A stretch of DNA of 21,417 nucleotides from CAIZGX01 sp044371675 (GCA_044371675.1 JBILTF010000036.1:1-21417), one strand, 5' to 3'. Positions 6,741-14,862 are shown, counted from the first letter of the stretch. Notes: generated by a model from the sequence alone, not told the origin. Numbers and translations are program-made.

Positions 6741-7919
6741 ATGATTATGAAACGTTTATTATTAGCTGTATTAACACTTGCAGTTGTTGGAGCAACGGCT
6801 CAAAAGAAAACTGACAAGGCTGCAGCAGAGCCAAAAGGAATTGTTCCGAATGGTAACTTCGACGACTTTGAATTCAAGTCGTTGAAAACAGCAAACCAAG
6901 TTGATTTAGCAACGCCATGGATTACACCCAACGTTACACTGGCTGATCTGTTTTCAAAAGGTGTGAAGAGTCCAAAGATTCAAGTGCCAACCAACGAGCA
7001 CGGCATTCAAGAGCCAGCTTCTGGTTCGAGCTATGCAGGATTCAGAGCGTATTCAAAAGATCCGAAGAAAACAAGAACCTATCTTGAGGTAAAGTTGAAT
7101 CAAAAGCTTGTAAAAGGACAGCAGTACTGCATTCGTTACAGCTTAAGTTTGGCTGAGCTTTCTAAGTTTGCTGTAAACAATGTGGGTGTTTATGTGACTG
7201 AAAAGAAATTACAGTATTCAAAAGACAACGCCATTATGGTTGAGCCACAAGTAACCATAACAGACAATGTTGCTATAAACATTATGGATTCATGGGAGCA
7301 CATTTGCGGAACCTTTACCGCTGCTGGTGGTGAAGAGTACATCGTAATCGGGGGATTCGGTGCAGAAGATAAAATGAAAGTTGAAAAAATGAAGAAGCCA
7401 GCCGGTGTTTCTGGAACCGTTGCGAATGAGGCTTACTACTTTTTAGACAATGTGGAAATTGTTTTGATTGATGCAAAGAGTCAATGTAACTGTTCAAAGA
7501 AAAGCAAGCCGCAAGCGCAGTTTATCTACAGCAGCTCTGTTGCTCGTGAGACAGGCGCTAAGCCTGCGGATATTGTGAATTCAACAGTGGTGTACTTCGC
7601 TGGATTAACCGATATGATCCCAGGACAATTCGATTCGAACATCGAAGAAGTTGCGGCTTTAATGAAGGCGAATCCAACAATGAACATTGAGTTGATTGGT
7701 CATTCAGATGCCGATGAAACAGCTGAAGCCAAAATAGACGTGGAAGTTGCGAATGTTGCTGAAAACCGCGCGAATTCTGTTAAAGAAGCTTTAGTAGGGT
7801 TTGGAATTAGCGCAACAAGAATCTCTGCGACTTCAGCCGAGGATACTCAGCCAGCAAGTACGTTCAATTCACCATCTGGACACGCACAAAACAGACGTGT
7901 TGTTTTCAAAGTGAAATAA
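6741..7919 (+). CDS. OmpA-family outer-membrane/periplasmic protein with N-terminal jelly-roll-like domain (copy 1)
   Basis: The protein has 392 residues. A signal peptide ends in VVGATAQ (about residue 21); an alternative ATG at 6747 would shorten it by two residues. Residues about 30-245 form a beta-rich domain (VPNGNFDDFEF, SYAGFRAY, a closing YYFLDNVEIVLID and CNCSKK) shared with the next gene. The last 110 residues are an OmpA-like domain, which normally binds diaminopimelate in peptidoglycan. It is divergent: IELIGHSDADE replaces the usual GHTDxxG, yet the Asp and the Arg of AENRANSV that contact peptidoglycan are retained, and it ends in the usual NRRVVFKV. It probably tethers or senses the cell wall from the periplasm. 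It follows hemE by one base and is followed by a terminator. The ligand of the N-terminal domain is unknown. Confidence 0.85.
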   Translation: MIMKRLLLAVLTLAVVGATAQKKTDKAAAEPKGIVPNGNFDDFEFKSLKTANQVDLATPWITPNVTLADLFSKGVKSPKIQVPTNEHGIQEPASGSSYAGFRAYSKDPKKTRTYLEVKLNQKLVKGQQYCIRYSLSLAELSKFAVNNVGVYVTEKKLQYSKDNAIMVEPQVTITDNVAINIMDSWEHICGTFTAAGGEEYIVIGGFGAEDKMKVEKMKKPAGVSGTVANEAYYFLDNVEIVLIDAKSQCNCSKKSKPQAQFIYSSSVARETGAKPADIVNSTVVYFAGLTDMIPGQFDSNIEEVAALMKANPTMNIELIGHSDADETAEAKIDVEVANVAENRANSVKEALVGFGISATRISATSAEDTQPASTFNSPSGHAQNRRVVFKVK

Positions 7920-7937
7920 GAAACGATAATCTTTTTT

Positions 7938-7977
7938 AAAGGGGAGTTGCAATAATTTGCGCTCCCCTTTTGTTTTG
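7938..7977 (+). terminator. Rho-independent terminator after hemE-ompA1
   Basis: AAAGGGGAG (7938-7946) pairs with CTCCCCTTT (7962-7970), with a further GCAA/TTGC pairing inside the loop, followed by the T-rich tail TGTTTTG. It lies 19 bp after the stop codon of the first OmpA gene and is the clearest terminator in the window. Confidence 0.85.
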
Positions 7978-7981
7978 TAGC

Positions 7982-7989
7982 TAAATTCG
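7982..7989 (+). promoter_or_regulatory. -7 promoter box for the second OmpA-family gene
   Basis: TAAATTCG fits TAnnTT(T/C)G. A TTTG at 7956-7959 lies 22 nt upstream as a possible -33 element, overlapping the preceding terminator loop. The box ends only two bases before the GTG at 7992, so the mRNA may begin at the TTG at 7995. Confidence 0.5.
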
Positions 7990-7991
7990 GT

Positions 7992-9134
7992 GTGTTGAAG
8001 AAATTGATACGATATACTTTATTACTTCTGGCGCTTTGCAATTTGCAAGGTGTTTCCTTCGCTCAGAACTTGGTGTTGAATTCAAGTTTCGAAGAACACC
8101 AAGGCTGTCCTGTCGATTTTAATCAAAGTCAGCTTACACACATTGTTTCTTGGAAACAACCTGGGCAAGGAACTCCAGACTATTTCAACAGTTGCAGCAA
8201 GGCCGTTGGCGTTCCGAAAAATGTATTTGGAAGTGAACCCGCAGCAACGGGACAAGCCTATGCGGGCTTTGTGAATTACACCTTCAACAAAAAAAATTAC
8301 CGAGAATATCTAAGCTCCGAATTGAGCAGACCTCTAAATCCAGGCGAATTGGTTTGTATTGAAATTAGCATTTCATCTGCCGATTTGTGCAACTTCGTGA
8401 CCGATGGTTGCGGAATAGTTTTAAGTTCCAACGAGCTTCGTCAGAAGGGGATGGCTTGCATAGAAATGAAAGCCACCATTGAGAATCCGCACTTGTACAT
8501 CCTCGATCAAAAAGACGGATGGGTGAAGATGGGCGATGTTTATCGCGCCTCAGGCGGAGAGCGTTTTATTACCATTGGAAATTTCAAAAGCGATAAGGCT
8601 ACGATGATTCTTCACAGTACAGGAAACGACAAAGGAATGGGTGACTATAGCTACTTGTACGTAGATGATGTCGTGGTGAAGCCTATTAAAACAAAAGAAG
8701 AGTGCTCCTGTGAGAATGAAGTCCTGCGATCACTGGTATTCGATCCGCCGCTTCAATTGAGTCAGTACGATGAAATTCGATTGGACGATGTACTTTTCGA
8801 TTTCGACAAATTCGATTTAACCGACAGTGCGAAGAAAGAGCTCGATGAAGTTTATTTCTTGTTGAAGAAGAATAAGGCCATGTACTTGGAAGTGCAAGGG
8901 CATACAGACAGCAGAGGCGAAGACGATTATAACGTGAATCTTTCGAAGAATAGGGCAGAAGCTGTTGTGAGTTATTTAATGAAGAAAGGCATAGACCAAT
9001 CTCGATTAGAAATAAAATACTTCGGTGCAGCAAAGCCTGTTACAACCAACGAATCAGATGAGGGCAGAGCTAAAAATAGAAGAGTAGAATTCAGAGTTTT
9101 GAAGAAACGATTCGAATTAATTGAAAACAGTTAA
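7992..9134 (+). CDS. OmpA-family outer-membrane/periplasmic protein with N-terminal jelly-roll-like domain (copy 2)
   Basis: The protein has 380 residues. The signal peptide (residues 1-25) is basic, then Leu-rich, and ends GVSFAQ. There is no in-frame ATG before the mature region, so translation starts at GTG 7992 or TTG 7995. Residues about 26-240 match the N-terminal domain of the preceding gene (NSSFEEH, AYAGFVNY, then ASGGERFITIGNF, YLYVDDVVV, CSCENE). A full OmpA domain follows (about 262-375): DVLFDFDKFDLTDSAKKEL, LEVQGHTDSRGEDDYN, LSKNRAEAVVSYL and GRAKNRRVEFRVL, with the peptidoglycan-binding Asp and Arg intact. The protein should be anchored to the cell wall. It has its own promoter and is separated from copy 1 by a terminator, so the two paralogues can be expressed independently. 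Its stop abuts that of obg on the other strand. Confidence 0.9.
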   Translation: MLKKLIRYTLLLLALCNLQGVSFAQNLVLNSSFEEHQGCPVDFNQSQLTHIVSWKQPGQGTPDYFNSCSKAVGVPKNVFGSEPAATGQAYAGFVNYTFNKKNYREYLSSELSRPLNPGELVCIEISISSADLCNFVTDGCGIVLSSNELRQKGMACIEMKATIENPHLYILDQKDGWVKMGDVYRASGGERFITIGNFKSDKATMILHSTGNDKGMGDYSYLYVDDVVVKPIKTKEECSCENEVLRSLVFDPPLQLSQYDEIRLDDVLFDFDKFDLTDSAKKELDEVYFLLKKNKAMYLEVQGHTDSRGEDDYNVNLSKNRAEAVVSYLMKKGIDQSRLEIKYFGAAKPVTTNESDEGRAKNRRVEFRVLKKRFELIENS

Positions 9135-10136
9135 TTAATCGTTTTTGGAATTAATACTGTCCCAAATAACGTCTTTCAATTCATCTATGTTCTTTTGACC
9201 TACAGCCGAAATGAATACATGCTTAATACCGCGAGGCAAAAGCTTTTTCATTTGCTTCTCCATAACCTCGTCTATCATATCACATTTCGTGATAGCCAAA
9301 ATGCGCGGTTTGTCGAGCAATTCCGCATTGAATTTCTTCAATTCATTCAACAGAATCTTGTACTCTGCTTTAATGTCATTGGAATCGCATGGAACCATGA
9401 ACAACAAAGTAGCGTTGCGCTCAATGTGACGCAGGAAGCGGTGTCCAAGACCTTTTCCTTCAGATGCTCCTTCAATGATTCCAGGAATATCGGCCATAAC
9501 AAAACTGCGGTCGTTGCGGTAACGCACCATTCCTAAATTCGGAACTAGCGTTGTAAACGGATAATCGGCAATCTCTGGCTTAGCAGCAGATACAACAGAA
9601 AGCAAGGTAGATTTTCCAGCATTCGGGAAACCAACAAGTCCAACGTCTGCAAGAACTTTCAATTCAAGAATTTTCCATTCTTCCACGCCCTCTTCGCCAG
9701 GTTGCGCGTAGTCGGGAGCTTGATTCACAGCCGTCTTGAAATTGTGATTCCCTAAACCACCGCGTCCACCTTTGGCAATAATGAATTCTTGTCCTACTTC
9801 ATTTATTTCGCAGAGCACTTCGCCCGTTTCAACGTCTCGTGCTATAGTACCGATGGGAACTTCCAAATACTCGTCGCCTCCTTGCTTGCCCGATTTGTGC
9901 GAACTGCTTCCACCTTCTCCAGGCTCAGCAATAACGTGCTTGCGGAACTTCAAGTGAAGCAGTGTCCAAATGTTTTGGTTTCCACGAAGAATAATGTGTC
10001 CACCTCTCCCGCCGTTTCCTCCATCAGGACCTCCACGCGGAACGAATTTCTCTCTGTGCATGTGTCTAGACCCAGCACCGCCGTCGCCAGAACGACAACA
10101 GATTTTTACGTAATCAACGAAGTTTGAATTGCTCAT
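9135..10136 (-). CDS. obg: GTPase Obg/CgtA
   Basis: Obg is an essential GTPase that associates with the 50S ribosomal subunit and influences ribosome assembly and stress responses. The glycine-rich Obg fold occupies about residues 1-160 (GGAGSRHMHREKFVPRGGPD, then GGNGGRGG and GKGGRGGLGN-like repeats). The G domain follows: G1 GFPNAGKST (169-177), the switch I block DYPFTTLVPNLG, G3 DIPG (216-219) and G4 TKCD (283-286). At 333 residues it lacks the C-terminal OCT domain or acidic tail of some relatives, which is normal for this phylum. Its start overlaps the adk stop by 4 bp (10133-10136), so it is translationally coupled to adk and shares its promoter. Confidence 0.97.
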   Translation of the reverse strand: MSNSNFVDYVKICCRSGDGGAGSRHMHREKFVPRGGPDGGNGGRGGHIILRGNQNIWTLLHLKFRKHVIAEPGEGGSSSHKSGKQGGDEYLEVPIGTIARDVETGEVLCEINEVGQEFIIAKGGRGGLGNHNFKTAVNQAPDYAQPGEEGVEEWKILELKVLADVGLVGFPNAGKSTLLSVVSAAKPEIADYPFTTLVPNLGMVRYRNDRSFVMADIPGIIEGASEGKGLGHRFLRHIERNATLLFMVPCDSNDIKAEYKILLNELKKFNAELLDKPRILAITKCDMIDEVMEKQMKKLLPRGIKHVFISAVGQKNIDELKDVIWDSINSKND

Positions 10137-10708
10137 GCTAATGTGTCTATTGCAGTGAACAAGCGATTAGAGATTTCATCCAACTCACCAATTCCGTCTA
10201 TTGAAAAAAATTTATTTTGTCCTTTATAATACTCTGCTACTGGAGCAGTCTCTCTCTTATATACTTCAATACGATTGCGAACGATTGAAATATCGCCGTC
10301 GTCTGCGCGTCCAGATGTTGCAGCGCGCCCTAACAAACGCTTCTCCAATTCAATTTCTTCAACCTCTAAAGCCAACATGCATGAAATACTTTGTTCTTTT
10401 TCACTTAACATTTCGTCAAGAGCCAAAGCTTGCGGAGAAGTTCGTGGAAAGCCGTCGAAAATGAATCCTTTTGCTTCAGGAAAAGCTTCCAACTCGCTCT
10501 TCAACATGTTAATAGTCACTTCATCGGGAACCAAATTCCCAGCGTCCATGAAGCTTTTAGCCAGCGTACCTAGGGCTGTAGCTTCTTTAATGTTTTTGCG
10601 GAAAATATCTCCTGTGCTCAAATGCACAAGATTGTATCTATTTACCAAACGTTCGCTTTGGGTTCCTTTTCCAGCACCCGGAGGGCCGAAGAGTACAATG
10701 TTAATCAT
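10133..10708 (-). CDS. adk: Adenylate kinase
   Basis: Adenylate kinase interconverts ATP + AMP and 2 ADP. Starting at the ATG at 10708 gives 191 residues beginning MINIVLFGPPGAGKGTQ, with the P-loop at 8-16, the AMP-binding block STGDIFRKN, IFDGFPRT and the LID arginine region LLGRAATSGRADD. The LID is short, with no Cys4 zinc site. The open frame extends 22 codons upstream (to 10774), but that extension has no family counterpart and contains the promoter box TACATTTG at 10738-10731, which puts the transcription start inside it; the shorter start is therefore correct. The gene overlaps obg by 4 bp. The adk-obg pairing is common in Bacteroidota, often with hpt upstream, which is absent here. 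Confidence 0.97.
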   Translation of the reverse strand: MINIVLFGPPGAGKGTQSERLVNRYNLVHLSTGDIFRKNIKEATALGTLAKSFMDAGNLVPDEVTINMLKSELEAFPEAKGFIFDGFPRTSPQALALDEMLSEKEQSISCMLALEVEEIELEKRLLGRAATSGRADDGDISIVRNRIEVYKRETAPVAEYYKGQNKFFSIDGIGELDEISNRLFTAIDTLA

Positions 10709-10730
10709 GTCTTTAGGTTGAGTTGAGCTG

Positions 10731-10738
10731 CAAATGTA
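10731..10738 (-). promoter_or_regulatory. -7 promoter box for adk-obg
   Basis: The minus strand reads TACATTTG, an exact TAnnTTTG match, 22 nt before the adk ATG. It shows that the upstream in-frame ATG at 10774 cannot be the start in a transcript from this promoter. No clear -33 TTG is seen. Confidence 0.65.
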
Positions 10739-10780
10739 CAACACACGCATGGTTTTCGTGGTCTTTTCGGCCATCTGAAT

Positions 10781-10788
10781 TATCTTCG
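10781..10788 (+). promoter_or_regulatory. Candidate -7 promoter box for lpd
   Basis: TATCTTCG fits TAnnTT(T/C)G and lies 16 nt before the ATG at 10805. TTTTCG at 10753-10758 lies 22 nt upstream and may be a weak -33 element. It is divergent from the adk promoter. Confidence 0.5.
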
Positions 10789-10804
10789 CAGAAATACTGA
10801 AATT

Positions 10805-12193
10805 ATGAATTACGATGTTATTGTTTTAGGAACCGGACCAGGCGGATATGTAACTGCAATTCGCGCTAGCCAATTGGGATTGAAAACGGCGGTAATCGAA
10901 CGTGAAGCCTTAGGCGGAATTTGTTTGAATTGGGGCTGTATTCCAACTAAAGCTCTGTTGAAGAGCGCATCGGTTTTTGAATATATTAATCACGCGAAAG
11001 AATACGGAATTGAAGTTACCGGTGCCAAGGCAGATTTTGCTGGCGTGGTGAAAAGAAGTCGCGGTGTCGCCGACGGCATGAGCAAAGGTGTTCAGTTCTT
11101 AATGAAGAAGAACAAGATCGATGTTATCATGGGTAGCGGAAAAGTTTTAGCCGGAAAGAAAATCCAGGTAACGGCTGCCGACGGAACTGTTTCAGAAGTA
11201 AGTGGAAAGAATATCATTATCGCTACAGGCGGACGTTCACGGAGCTTGCCGAACATGCCTCAAGATGGAACCAAAATTATTGGATACCGTGAAGCGATGA
11301 CTTTAGCAGAGCAACCAAAATCTATGGTTGTTGTTGGGTCGGGTGCTATCGGAGTGGAGTTCGCGTATTTCTACAACGCAATGGGAACGAAAGTGACTAT
11401 CGTTGAATATGCTGCGAATGTTGTTCCAGTGGAAGACGAAGATATCTCAAAAGCATTGGCGAAGTCGTTCAAGTCTGCAGGAATTGAAATTCACACTTCA
11501 TCAGAAGTGACTTCAGTAGACACTTCAGGAAAAGGATGTAAGGTGAATGTGAAAACAGCAAGCGGTGAGCTGGTTATCGAATGCGACGTTGTATTGTCGG
11601 CTGCAGGAGTGGTTGCAAACATTGAAAATATTGGATTGGAAGATGTGGGTATTGCAACCGACAAAGGAAAGATTATGGTAGATAAATTCTATCAAACGAA
11701 CATCCCCGGTTACTATGCAATCGGAGACTGCGTTCCAGGTCAATCCTTGGCACACGTAGCCAGTGCGGAAGGAATTACGTGCGTTGAAAAAATTGCAGGT
11801 CACCACCCACAAGCCATCGATTACAACAACATCCCAGGTTGTACGTACTGCTCGCCAGAGATTGCGAGTGTTGGATACACCGAGAAGGCGGCGAAAGAAG
11901 CTGGATATGAATTGAAGATTGGTAAGTTCCCATTCAGTGCTTCTGGTAAGGCTAGTGCAGCTGGACATAAAGACGGTTTCGTGAAATTGATTTTCGATGC
12001 GAAATACGGCGAGTTGTTGGGAGCACATTTAATTGGTGCGAACGTTACTGAAATGATTGCTGAGTGTGTTGCCTTGCGCAAGTTGGAAACAACAGGAATG
12101 GAATTGGTGAAAACCATACATCCGCATCCGACTATGAGCGAAGCCATTATGGAGGCTGCTGCTGCTGCTTACGGTGAGGTGATTCACTTGTAA
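10805..12193 (+). CDS. lpdA: Dihydrolipoyl dehydrogenase (E3)
   Basis: This is the FAD-dependent E3 enzyme of 2-oxoacid dehydrogenase complexes (and the glycine cleavage system); it re-oxidises dihydrolipoamide with NAD+. It has 462 residues, as usual. It shows the FAD dinucleotide loop GTGPGG (9-14), the redox-active disulfide GGICLNWGCIPTK (C40, C45), a second nucleotide-binding loop VVVGSGAIGVEFA for NAD, the FAD-binding block YYAIGDC, and the C-terminal catalytic pair HPHPTMSE (H441, E446). It is monocistronic: E1 and E2 genes are not nearby, so it may serve several complexes. It has its own promoter and is followed by a 128-bp gap with a weak hairpin. Confidence 0.96.
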   Translation: MNYDVIVLGTGPGGYVTAIRASQLGLKTAVIEREALGGICLNWGCIPTKALLKSASVFEYINHAKEYGIEVTGAKADFAGVVKRSRGVADGMSKGVQFLMKKNKIDVIMGSGKVLAGKKIQVTAADGTVSEVSGKNIIIATGGRSRSLPNMPQDGTKIIGYREAMTLAEQPKSMVVVGSGAIGVEFAYFYNAMGTKVTIVEYAANVVPVEDEDISKALAKSFKSAGIEIHTSSEVTSVDTSGKGCKVNVKTASGELVIECDVVLSAAGVVANIENIGLEDVGIATDKGKIMVDKFYQTNIPGYYAIGDCVPGQSLAHVASAEGITCVEKIAGHHPQAIDYNNIPGCTYCSPEIASVGYTEKAAKEAGYELKIGKFPFSASGKASAAGHKDGFVKLIFDAKYGELLGAHLIGANVTEMIAECVALRKLETTGMELVKTIHPHPTMSEAIMEAAAAAYGEVIHL

Positions 12194-12261
12194 GAATAGT
12201 ATGAAAAAGTATGTTGTTGCACAAATGCAGCGACACTCACTTGCGGTCAGTCTATAGGCGG

Positions 12262-12296
12262 AAGAACGCTAGTAGTTCTTTCAATTTGTTTTTCCT
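12262..12296 (+). terminator. Weak terminator-like hairpin after lpd
   Basis: AAGAAC (12262-12267) pairs with GTTCTT (12275-12280) around a 7-nt loop, followed by a T-rich stretch with a run of five T. The stem has only six pairs, so this is a tentative call. It sits between the convergent lpd and cysteine desulfurase genes. Confidence 0.4.
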
Positions 12297-12321
12297 GTTG
12301 CGCGATTCCACTAAGCTATAA

Positions 12322-13464
12322 TTAGATCTGTCCGGCTTCGAAAATTTCAGTAGCTTTTTCTACGGCGTAATCTATTTCTTCTTTTGTCGTGTAGCGAGAA
12401 AAAGAGAAACGGACAGCGGGCTGTCCTTCGCGCAACGCGTTAATGCCGTCTAATACGTGGCTCCCTTTTGTTGCGCCGCTGCTACATGCGCTTCCGCCCG
12501 AGGCGGCTATTCCTTCAAGATCTAACAAGAACAAAAACATGTCTTTGTTTTTTGTTGGAGGAAAAGTTGTGCTAAGCACGGTGTATAAACTATCCGCACT
12601 TTCTGACAGACCATTAAACACAATTCCTGGAATGCGTTTTTTCAATTCAGCAATCATATACTGCTTCAAATCGCTCACATGCGAGCGATGCTCTTCCACA
12701 TCTGCGTAGGCAATATCCATAGCTTTCGCCATACCCATTATGCTTGCGGTGTTCTCCGTTCCGCCGCGCATGCCGCGTTCTTGTCCACCACCAGTAATAT
12801 CTGCGAATCCAGGAATGTTCTTCCGAATAAAAATAAATCCAACTCCTTTCGGGCCGTGGTATTTGTGTGCAGCGGCGTTAAGGAAATGAATGGGTGTTTC
12901 TTTTAAGTTGAAACGGTAATGTCCCATCGTTTGAACCGTGTCGCTGTGAAATACAGCGTTGTTCTCAATACAAATTTCAGCCACTTCTTGAAGCGGTAAG
13001 AGATTCGCAATTTCATTGTTGCCATGCATAAGCGTAACATACGTTTTCACGCCGTCGCTTAATGTGTTTTTAATGTCGTTTAGATCAATGCTTCCATCTG
13101 CCGTCAAGGCTACCCAATGCACAGAAACTTTTCCTTCTTCTTGAAGTTTTTCAGCTGTTTTTACAATAGCACTGTGTTCAATTTTCGAAGTGATAATTCG
13201 CTTGCATCCCAAGTCACGAACGGCGATGTTCATCGCAAGATTGTCAGCTTCTGTTCCTCCGCTGGTGAAATAAATTTCGCCGGGTTCGCAGTTCAAATGC
13301 TTCGCAATGGAGCGACGAGCGGTTTCAATTTGCGTCTTTACTTTTCTTCCGAATGAATGGGTGGAAGAAGGATTGCCGAATTCTGTTCGCAAGAAATTCG
13401 AAATAACATCGACCACTTCAGGAGCAACCGGAGTGGTTGCAGCGTTATCTAAATAAGCTTTCAT
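12322..13464 (-). CDS. Cysteine desulfurase, NifS/IscS-type
   Basis: This PLP enzyme takes sulfur from L-cysteine, leaving alanine, and passes it as a persulfide to Fe-S cluster, tRNA-thiolation or cofactor pathways. In 380 residues it shows YLDNAATTP (4-12), the PLP phosphate region SGGTEADNLA (68-77), H97 (IEHSA), D175 (HSDTVQ), the Schiff-base lysine K201 in AAHKYHGPKG, the block RGGTEN, and the catalytic C327 in GSACSSGAT within a flexible loop of IscS-like length. No iscU, iscR or suf gene is adjacent; instead its start overlaps the mutase stop by 4 bp (13461-13464), which couples it to that gene. The partner acceptor is unknown, so I give no specific gene symbol. Confidence 0.93.
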   Translation of the reverse strand: MKAYLDNAATTPVAPEVVDVISNFLRTEFGNPSSTHSFGRKVKTQIETARRSIAKHLNCEPGEIYFTSGGTEADNLAMNIAVRDLGCKRIITSKIEHSAIVKTAEKLQEEGKVSVHWVALTADGSIDLNDIKNTLSDGVKTYVTLMHGNNEIANLLPLQEVAEICIENNAVFHSDTVQTMGHYRFNLKETPIHFLNAAAHKYHGPKGVGFIFIRKNIPGFADITGGGQERGMRGGTENTASIMGMAKAMDIAYADVEEHRSHVSDLKQYMIAELKKRIPGIVFNGLSESADSLYTVLSTTFPPTKNKDMFLFLLDLEGIAASGGSACSSGATKGSHVLDGINALREGQPAVRFSFSRYTTKEEIDYAVEKATEIFEAGQI

Positions 13465-14843
13465 TCAGCAGAAGGAATGTGTTGTTTTATTTGTTGAATC
13501 AATACCAGTGCTTCCTCGAGTGTGGGTGCTTCCGCATAAATGCGAACAATAGGCTCTGTGTTGCTCTTGCGCAAATGCACCCATCCGTTCGAGAAGTCAA
13601 CCTTCACACCGTCGATCGTATTTACTTTTTCATGTTGAAATTCTTTCGCGACAGTAGCCAATATTCCATCTACATCTAGACTCGGACTTAACACCACTTT
13701 ATCCTTAATCATTTGATACGTCGGATAGGTCGCGCGCATTTCAGAAACAGAACTGAAGTTCTTTGCAAGGTGAGTCAAGAACAAGGCGATCCCAACGAGG
13801 GCATCTCTTCCATAATGTGTTTCCGGATAAATAATACCACCGTTTCCTTCACCGCCTATAACGGCTCCGATTTCTTTCATCTTCGCTACCACGTTCACTT
13901 CGCCTACGGCAGAAGCTTCGTAGCGTTGTCCGTGCTTGTGGGTAACGTCTGCCAATGCGCGACTGCTAGAAAGATTGCTCACAGTTGGTCCCGGAGTAAT
14001 TCCAAGCAGGTAATCTGCAATGGCAACAAGAGTATATTCTTCACCAAACAAACTTCCGTCTTCACACACGAATGCGAGACGATCTACGTCTGGGTCAACG
14101 ACAATTCCTAAATCACACTTCTCTTTTTTTACAATGGCAACGATGTCTGTAAGATGCTCTGCCAACGGTTCTGGATTGTGCGCGAATTGTCCGTCTGCTT
14201 TGCAGTGAATCGGCACAATGTTTTCAATGCCCAAGGCATCTAATAATGCAGGGACATAAATTCCTCCAGAAGAATTAATTCCGTCTACCGCTATCTTGAA
14301 TTTTTTATTTGCAATGGCTTCAACATCTATGGTGTTAATTTCCAAAATATGTTTAATGTGCGCTTTCATGAAATTGCGTTCTTCAATGCTGCCCAATTCA
14401 TCGACGGTACAAAAAGCGTAGTCATCGGCATCTGCTCTGCGCAGTACTTCTTTTCCTTCATCGCCAGAAATGAACTCTCCTTTTTCGTTGAGCAATTTCA
14501 ATGCGTTCCATTCTTTTGGATTGTGACTAGCGGTAAGAATAATTCCTCCGTTCGCTTTGCTTTCCGTTACTGCCCATTCCACGGTTGGAGTGGTTGAAAG
14601 CCCCGCGTCTAAGACGTGAATTCCCATTCCAACCAAGGTATTCATTACAAGGTTTTGAAGCATCTCTCCGCTAATGCGCGCATCTCTTCCAACTACAATT
14701 GAAATATGTTGTTTGTTGTTTCTATGTTGAAGAAATGCAGCGAAAGCCGCCGTGAATTTCACGGTGTCGAGCGGAGTTAAGTGTTCACCCGGAACAGCTC
14801 CAATGGTTCCGCGAAATCCGGAAATAGATTTTATTAAGGTCAT
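13461..14843 (-). CDS. glmM: Phosphoglucosamine mutase / phosphohexomutase
   Basis: An alpha-D-phosphohexomutase that moves a phosphate between the C6 and C1 positions of a sugar, most likely glucosamine for UDP-GlcNAc and cell-wall synthesis; phosphoglucomutase or phosphomannomutase activity is possible. It has 460 residues. Features are the N-terminal SISGFRGTIG, the phospho-serine loop GIILTASHNP (S106), the Mg2+ loop DPDVDRLAF (250-258), the sugar-recognition loop GEGNGG (331-336) and the phosphate-binding loop RKSNTEP (425-431). The frame extends 11 codons upstream to 14876, but a TATCTTTG promoter box lies at 14870-14863 inside that extension, so ATG 14843 is the real start. It is translationally coupled to the cysteine desulfurase gene. 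The glmM symbol follows usual practice for this phylum. Confidence 0.88.
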   Translation of the reverse strand: MTLIKSISGFRGTIGAVPGEHLTPLDTVKFTAAFAAFLQHRNNKQHISIVVGRDARISGEMLQNLVMNTLVGMGIHVLDAGLSTTPTVEWAVTESKANGGIILTASHNPKEWNALKLLNEKGEFISGDEGKEVLRRADADDYAFCTVDELGSIEERNFMKAHIKHILEINTIDVEAIANKKFKIAVDGINSSGGIYVPALLDALGIENIVPIHCKADGQFAHNPEPLAEHLTDIVAIVKKEKCDLGIVVDPDVDRLAFVCEDGSLFGEEYTLVAIADYLLGITPGPTVSNLSSSRALADVTHKHGQRYEASAVGEVNVVAKMKEIGAVIGGEGNGGIIYPETHYGRDALVGIALFLTHLAKNFSSVSEMRATYPTYQMIKDKVVLSPSLDVDGILATVAKEFQHEKVNTIDGVKVDFSNGWVHLRKSNTEPIVRIYAEAPTLEEALVLIQQIKQHIPSAE

Positions 14844-14862
14844 GTATTTAAAATAACTTAGG

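Noticed and set aside
10709..10774. N-terminal extension of adenylate kinase
   Set aside because: Not matched by the family, and it contains the promoter box for the gene.
12201..12257. 18-codon frame starting ATGAAAAAG after lpd
   Set aside because: Too short, no signal or family match, and no supporting promoter.
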